Shown: piece after piece, positions 59,573 through 64,000 of the stretch
How positions within the stretch are numbered: the first letter of the stretch is position 1
How the letters are laid out: each line of letters opens with the position of its first letter
Origin: Comamonas sp. lk
Lineage (GTDB): Bacteria > Pseudomonadota > Gammaproteobacteria > Burkholderiales > Burkholderiaceae_C
DNA: 64,000 bases
Direction: 5' to 3'
Assembly (NCBI RefSeq): GCF_900564145.1
Contig: NZ_UOOB01000001.1
Coordinates: 124,001 to 188,000 of the forward strand
Program-made: the position numbers and the translations under genes
The notes under the pieces: model-generated
The model's input: the letters and a program-made list of their open reading frames with translations, nothing else
The model's database searches: none
What the model was told of the DNA's origin: nothing

Positions 59573-60727
59573 ATGTCCTTCATCGCCACACCTCAATCCA
59601 TGCACTTCGATGAGCCGCTGCCTTTGCAGAGCGGCAGCTCCATCGCCAACTACGACCTCGCCTTCGAGACCTACGGCGAGCTCAATGCCGACAAGAGCAA
59701 TGCCATCGTGGTCTGTCATGCGCTCAACGCCTCCCACCACGTAGCGGGCAGCTACGAGGGCCAGCCCAAGAGCGAGGGCTGGTGGGACAACATGATCGGC
59801 CCGGGCAAGCCGGTCGATACCCGGCAGTTTTTTGTCATCGGAATCAACAACCTGGGCTCGTGTTTCGGCTCTACCGGCCCCATGCACACCAATCCAGCCA
59901 CAGGCAAGCCCTATGGCGCCGATTTTCCCGTGGTGACGGTCGAAGACTGGGTGGACGCACAGGCGCGTTTGCTCGATCGTCTGGGCATACACAAGCTGGC
60001 CGCCGTGCTTGGCGGCAGCCTGGGCGGCATGCAGGCACTGTCATGGTCGCTGCGCTATCCGCAGCGCATGGGCCATGCCGTGGTGGTGGCCAGCGCGCCC
60101 AATCTGAACGCGGAAAACATCGCTTTCAACGAAGTAGCCCGCCGCGCCATCGTGACCGACCCGGATTTCTACGGCGGCCACTTCTACGAGCATGGCGTGG
60201 TGCCGGCACGCGGCCTGCGCATTGCCCGCATGATCGGCCACATCACCTATCTCTCCGACGATGTGATGAACCAGAAGTTCGGTCGCCAGCTACGTGACGG
60301 CCTGGACCTCAAATACAGCACGCAAGAGGTGGAGTTCGAGATCGAGAGCTATCTGCGCTACCAGGGAGAGAAGTTCAGCAGCTACTTCGATGCCAACACC
60401 TATTTGCTGATCACCCGCGCGCTCGATTACTTCGACCCGGCCCGCGCCCATGACGGCGATCTGACCCAGGCGCTGGCGCTGGCCAAGGCCAAATTCCTGC
60501 TGGTGAGCTTCACCACCGACTGGCGCTTTGCCCCGACGCGCAGCCGCGAGCTCGTCAAATCCTTGCTGGAGAACGACCGCGACGTCAGCTATGCCGAGAT
60601 CGACGCTCCCCATGGTCATGATGCATTTTTGCTCGATGACCCACGCTACATGAACGTGATGCGCTCCTATTTTGATGGCATTGCCAAAGCTTTGAACACC
60701 GCTACCCTTGCCACGGAGGCCGCATGA
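59573..60727 (+). CDS. metX: homoserine O-acyltransferase
   Basis: A 384-residue alpha/beta hydrolase-fold enzyme that acylates homoserine, the first step of methionine synthesis. The nucleophile is Ser149 in [29 protein letters not shown] and the catalytic His in [12 protein letters not shown] are seen. Whether it uses acetyl- or succinyl-CoA cannot be fixed from motifs alone. The ATG at 59573 fits the family; longer frames cross the terminator. It overlaps metW by ATGA. Confidence 0.95.
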   Translation: MSFIATPQSMHFDEPLPLQSGSSIANYDLAFETYGELNADKSNAIVVCHALNASHHVAGSYEGQPKSEGWWDNMIGPGKPVDTRQFFVIGINNLGSCFGSTGPMHTNPATGKPYGADFPVVTVEDWVDAQARLLDRLGIHKLAAVLGGSLGGMQALSWSLRYPQRMGHAVVVASAPNLNAENIAFNEVARRAIVTDPDFYGGHFYEHGVVPARGLRIARMIGHITYLSDDVMNQKFGRQLRDGLDLKYSTQEVEFEIESYLRYQGEKFSSYFDANTYLLITRALDYFDPARAHDGDLTQALALAKAKFLLVSFTTDWRFAPTRSRELVKSLLENDRDVSYAEIDAPHGHDAFLLDDPRYMNVMRSYFDGIAKALNTATLATEAA

Positions 60728-61308
60728 CCGAACTGACCACCATGCATGCAATTGCCAAGCTCGTGCCCCAGGGCTCGCGCGTGCTGGATCTGGGCTGTGG
60801 CGACGGCGCCCTGCTGTCGCATCTGGTGCGCGAGCGCGGCTGCACCGGCTATGGCGTGGAGCTGGACGATGCCAATGTGCTGGCCTGTACCCGCCGCGGC
60901 GTGAATGTGCTGCAGCTCAATCTGGAAGACGGCCTGGCCGTGTTTGGCGACAACAGCTTTGATGTGGTGCTGCAGATCGACACGCTGCAGCATTTGCGCA
61001 ATGCCGAGGTGATGCTGCAGGAAACCGCCCGCATAGGTCGCGCCGGCATCGTCGCCTTCCCCAATTTTGCGCACTGGCAAAACCGCATGTCCGTGCTGCG
61101 CGGACGCATGCCGGTCACGCGCCGCCTGCCCTACCAGTGGTATGACACGCCCAATATCCGTGTCGGCACCTACAAGGATTTCGAGGTGCTGGCCACCAAG
61201 AACCGCTTGCGCATCCTGGACTCCTTTGGCCTGCAAAACGGCCAGGTGGTGCGCAGCCTGCCCAATCTGCTGGCCACCACGGCCGTGTTCCATTTCGAGC
61301 ACGCCTGA
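60724..61308 (+). CDS. metW: methionine biosynthesis protein MetW
   Basis: A 194-residue methyltransferase-fold protein with [15 protein letters not shown] (SAM-binding motif I) and [16 protein letters not shown]. MetW pairs with MetX in many proteobacteria and is thought to activate or regulate it. The conserved [20 protein letters not shown] segment marks the family. Translationally coupled to metX. Confidence 0.95.
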   Translation: MTELTTMHAIAKLVPQGSRVLDLGCGDGALLSHLVRERGCTGYGVELDDANVLACTRRGVNVLQLNLEDGLAVFGDNSFDVVLQIDTLQHLRNAEVMLQETARIGRAGIVAFPNFAHWQNRMSVLRGRMPVTRRLPYQWYDTPNIRVGTYKDFEVLATKNRLRILDSFGLQNGQVVRSLPNLLATTAVFHFEHA

Positions 61309-61491
61309 AAGCATCAGCCTTGATAGCTGTCAGCCCATGACCCATATGGGCTTCACGGCTGTTTGAATCTGAATCGGCAGCTGACGCGGCAGGGAGTGCA
61401 TACCAAGGCCTGCGGTGCAGCCTAGAAGGCTTGGCGCAAAATAGGACGTATTGCGGGACCTTGGCCCGCACCCTTATTGAAGGAGCCGACC

Positions 61492-63000
61492 ATGAACGCA
61501 CGCACTCCCGCCCAGCTGCTGCAAGCAACCGAAGCGCTGCAACACATCACCACCCAGTGGGACCAGCAAATCGTCCCCGAGCTGAAGAACTACATCGCCA
61601 TTCCAGCCAAATCGCCGATGTTTGCGCCCGATTGGGAGCAGCAGGGCTTTATCGCCACCGTGATGCGCAATGCCGCAGCCTGGGTGGAGGCGCAAAAAGT
61701 GGCCGGGCTCAAACTCGAGGTGATTCAGCAGCCGGGCCGCACGCCGGTGCTGTTCTTCGAAGTCGATGGCACAGCCGACCAAGCGGCCAGCAATCCCACG
61801 GTGCTGATGTACGGCCACCTGGACAAGCAGCCCGAATTCGAAGGCTGGCGCAGCGATCTGGGCCCCTGGACGCCCAAGTACGAGGACGGCAAGCTCTACG
61901 GCCGTGGCGGTGCCGATGACGGCTACGCCGTCTATGCCAGCATTGCCGCCATCCAGGAGCTCAAGCGCCAGAGTGTGCCGCATCCGCGCATCGTCGGCCT
62001 CATCGAAACCTGCGAGGAAAGCGGCTCGGCCGACCTGCTGCCCTATGTGGAAATGCTGCGCCCCCGCCTCGGTGATGTGGGCCTGGTGATCTGCCTCGAT
62101 AGCGGCGCCGGCAACTACGACCAGCTGTGGCTGACCACCAGCTTGCGCGGCATGGCCAGCGGCACGCTCAAGGTGCAGATCCTGACCGAGGGCATTCACT
62201 CGGGCGATGCCTCGGGTGTGGTGCCCTCCTCGTTTCGCATCCTGCGCCAGGTGCTGGACCGCCTGGAAGACAGCAAGAGCGGTCGCCTGCTGCCTCAGAG
62301 CTTTCACTGCGAGGTGCCGGCCGAGCGTCTGCAACAGATCCGCGCCACGGCCGACATTCTGGGCGAGGACACCTATGCCCGCTTTCCCTGGGCGCACTAT
62401 GACTGCGGCGGCTCGGCCCGCGTCTCCCTGCCCACCACCACCGACCCCGTGGAGGCGCTGATCCGCCGCACCTGGTCGCCCACGCTCAGCGTGACCGGCG
62501 TGGACGGCATTCCCAGTCTGCAGAATGCCGGCAATGTGCTGCGCCCCTACACGGCCTTCAAGCTCAGCCTGCGCCTGCCGCCGCTGGTGGATGCCTCGGT
62601 CTGCGTGCAGGAATTGAAGACCCTGCTGGAAGACAACGCCCCCTACGACGCCAAGGTGACCTGGGAAGGACTGTCCAGCTCCAGCGGCTGGAATGCGCCG
62701 GGCATGGACAGCTGGTTTGAAAAAGCCCTCAACAGCGCCAGTCAGGCCCACTTTGGTGCGTCTTGCGGCTATATCGGCCAGGGCGGCACGATTCCGCTGA
62801 TGAACCAGCTGAGTCAGGGCTTTCCCAAGGCCCAGATGATGGTCTGCGGCGTGCTCGGCCCCAAGAGCAATGCCCACGGCCCCAATGAGTTTCTGCACGT
62901 GCCCTACGCCAAAAAGCTCACCGCCTCGGTGGCCGAAGTGATTGCCGCCATGGCGCGCGCGCAAAGCGAGGAGCCCGGAGAAAACACGCCTGTGGTCTGA
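61492..63000 (+). CDS. M20 family metallopeptidase
   Basis: A 502-residue di-zinc peptidase of the M20 dipeptidase group. Zinc ligand motifs are VLMYGHLDKQPE, GRGGADDGYAV and IETCEESGSADL (catalytic Glu), and the last ligand is in NAHGPNEFLHV. A dimerisation lid domain is at about 225-380. AAGGAG six bases before the ATG at 61492 decides the start. The natural substrate is unknown; related proteins cut dipeptides or act as carboxypeptidases. No signal peptide, so probably cytoplasmic. A hairpin terminator follows. Confidence 0.9.
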   Translation: MNARTPAQLLQATEALQHITTQWDQQIVPELKNYIAIPAKSPMFAPDWEQQGFIATVMRNAAAWVEAQKVAGLKLEVIQQPGRTPVLFFEVDGTADQAASNPTVLMYGHLDKQPEFEGWRSDLGPWTPKYEDGKLYGRGGADDGYAVYASIAAIQELKRQSVPHPRIVGLIETCEESGSADLLPYVEMLRPRLGDVGLVICLDSGAGNYDQLWLTTSLRGMASGTLKVQILTEGIHSGDASGVVPSSFRILRQVLDRLEDSKSGRLLPQSFHCEVPAERLQQIRATADILGEDTYARFPWAHYDCGGSARVSLPTTTDPVEALIRRTWSPTLSVTGVDGIPSLQNAGNVLRPYTAFKLSLRLPPLVDASVCVQELKTLLEDNAPYDAKVTWEGLSSSSGWNAPGMDSWFEKALNSASQAHFGASCGYIGQGGTIPLMNQLSQGFPKAQMMVCGVLGPKSNAHGPNEFLHVPYAKKLTASVAEVIAAMARAQSEEPGENTPVV

Positions 63001-63032
63001 AGATCAGGTCATCTTCATTTTTGAAATGAAAA

Positions 63033-63076
63033 CAGCTGCTGGCGCTTGTACATAGAGCGCAAGCAGCTATTTTTTT
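63033..63076 (+). terminator. terminator of the M20 peptidase gene, related to the dispersed repeat
   Basis: AGCTGCTGGCGCT (63033-63045) pairs with AGCGCAAGCAGCT (63056-63068), followed by a T-run. The minus strand reads CTATCAAAAAAATAGCTGCT, then TGCGCT, as in other repeat copies. Confidence 0.8.
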
Positions 63077-63205
63077 GATAGATCTACTTGGCCCCAACAG
63101 GTAAGCCCGTGTTGACGCTAGGCACCCGTCCCGTCATCCTCGCAGCCTTGGGCGAACACCGCCTTCACACCGCCTGCGGACGCAGGAGAGCCAGGAAAGC
63201 CGAGC

Positions 63206-64000
63206 GTGACGCTGACACATCCCACACAGACTGCCATGCGCATCAGCCATATGCTGGCGCCAGACGGTACGGAGCTGGCCCTGCGCGACTGGCCGCTGCC
63301 GCCTTCGGAGCGCCCGCGCGCCACGGTACTCATCGTCCACGGCCTGGGCGAGCATTGCGGCCGCTACGACCTGCTGGCGCGCCACCTCAACGAATGGGGC
63401 TTTGCCGTGCGCAGCTATGACCAGTACGGGCACGGTCTCTCGGGCGGGCCGCGCGGCGGCCTGAGCAGCGACACGCGGCTGCTCGACGATCTGGCCGCCG
63501 TGATGGATGCCACCCGCGCCAGCCAGCTGCAACAGCTGCCGCTGGTCTTGCTGGGCCATAGTCTGGGCGGTCTGGTCGCTGCAGATTTTGTGGCCTCGGG
63601 CCTGCGCCATGTGGATGCGCTGGTGCTCTCCTCGCCGGCACTGGCTCTGCATTTGTCGGGTGCTCAGCGGCTGCTGGTCAACACCTTGCCCAAGCTGCTG
63701 CCCAAGCTGCAGATCAGCAACGGGGTGAAGTCGCAATATCTGTCACATGATCTGGCCGTGGTTCAGGCCTATGACGCCGATGGGCTGCAGCACCGGCGCA
63801 TCAGCGCCAGGCTGGCGCAGTACATGGCTGAAGGCGGCCCGCGCGTGCAGGCCAGGGCCAGGGCCTGGTGCGTGCCCACCCTGCTGCTGTGGGCCGGGCA
63901 GGACAAGCTGGTGGACCCCGCCGGCAGCCAGCTGTTTGCCGAGCATGCGCCGCCTGCCGTGCTGCAGGCTGAGCGCTTTGGCGAGGCCTATCACGAGATC
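63206..64000 (+). CDS. alpha/beta hydrolase, monoacylglycerol lipase-like, 3' end outside window
   Basis: At least 265 residues of a serine hydrolase, open at the right edge. It has TVLIVHGLGEHCGRYDLLA (oxyanion region), SYDQYGHGLSGGPRGGL and the nucleophile elbow LLGHSLGGLVAA; the catalytic Asp is in LLLWAGQDKLVDP, and the catalytic His would lie at the very end (EAYHEI). Lysophospholipase or monoglyceride lipase activity is typical of this group. A GTG at 63206 with AGGA in front is used; the ATG at 63236 is the other choice. Confidence 0.88.
   Translation, partial: MTLTHPTQTAMRISHMLAPDGTELALRDWPLPPSERPRATVLIVHGLGEHCGRYDLLARHLNEWGFAVRSYDQYGHGLSGGPRGGLSSDTRLLDDLAAVMDATRASQLQQLPLVLLGHSLGGLVAADFVASGLRHVDALVLSSPALALHLSGAQRLLVNTLPKLLPKLQISNGVKSQYLSHDLAVVQAYDADGLQHRRISARLAQYMAEGGPRVQARARAWCVPTLLLWAGQDKLVDPAGSQLFAEHAPPAVLQAERFGEAYHEI

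Overview
The window looks like a chromosomal segment around the replication origin of a betaproteobacterium of the family Comamonadaceae, most likely Comamonas or a close relative. This rests on the gene order gyrB-dnaN-dnaA // rpmH-rnpA-yidD-yidC-mnmE, on metX-metW, kdsD-kdsC-lptC, type IV pilin, Bug-type binding protein and YaeQ genes, and on high GC in most genes. Species-level placement is inference.

Layout. 0-1.2 kb: start of a lipoprotein gene, a 56-residue membrane peptide and an OmpA-family lipoprotein. 1.2-8.9 kb: a minus-strand operon (yhdP, nit-type amidase, sensor kinase, FixJ-type regulator) joined by ATGA overlaps. 9-15.5 kb: glnE, a GST, purB, yaeQ and a DUF3717/DUF1289 protein; the 400-bp gap after glnE may hold a small RNA. 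15.7-20.1 kb: a Mn riboswitch with a TerC gene, two small membrane or hypothetical genes, a BepA-like protease and moaC. 20.1-25.5 kb: pilin accessory protein plus pilA (sigma-54 promoter), an FHA protein and PP2C phosphatase pair, and two tandem TerC paralogues. 25.6-31.9 kb: sucCD, argC, a TsdB/TsdA-like cytochrome pair and a bacteriohemerythrin. 32.6-40 kb: a lower-GC catabolic block (Bug receptor, enolase, pyruvate kinase, glycerate 2-kinase, tartrate dehydrogenase-like enzyme, divergent LysR regulator). 40.3-50.7 kb: the replication and ribosome/membrane block. 50.7-64 kb: DUF4105 protein, cNMP-binding protein, apt, the Kdo/LPS genes, an SDR, two glycine-rich RRM proteins, a second Mn riboswitch with a UPF0016/MneA-type transporter, a SAM-II riboswitch with metXW, an M20 peptidase and the start of an alpha/beta hydrolase.

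How the genes work together. The 32.6-39 kb operon appears to encode a whole route from tartrate (or a similar diacid) through D-glycerate, 2-phosphoglycerate and PEP to pyruvate, including its own enolase and pyruvate kinase. Four putative manganese exporters (three TerC-type, one UPF0016-type) lie in 43 kb, two of them behind yybP-ykoY riboswitches whose 3' flanks can form competing hairpins. metXW sits behind a SAM-II-like aptamer followed by a terminator that ends just before the metX start codon. A roughly 40-bp palindromic repeat family recurs across the window and lies inside the coding sequences of rnpA and the bepA-like gene.

No CRISPR array, tRNA, rRNA, transposase or prophage was recognised. 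Starts were chosen from ribosome binding sites and family lengths; ambiguous ones are flagged.
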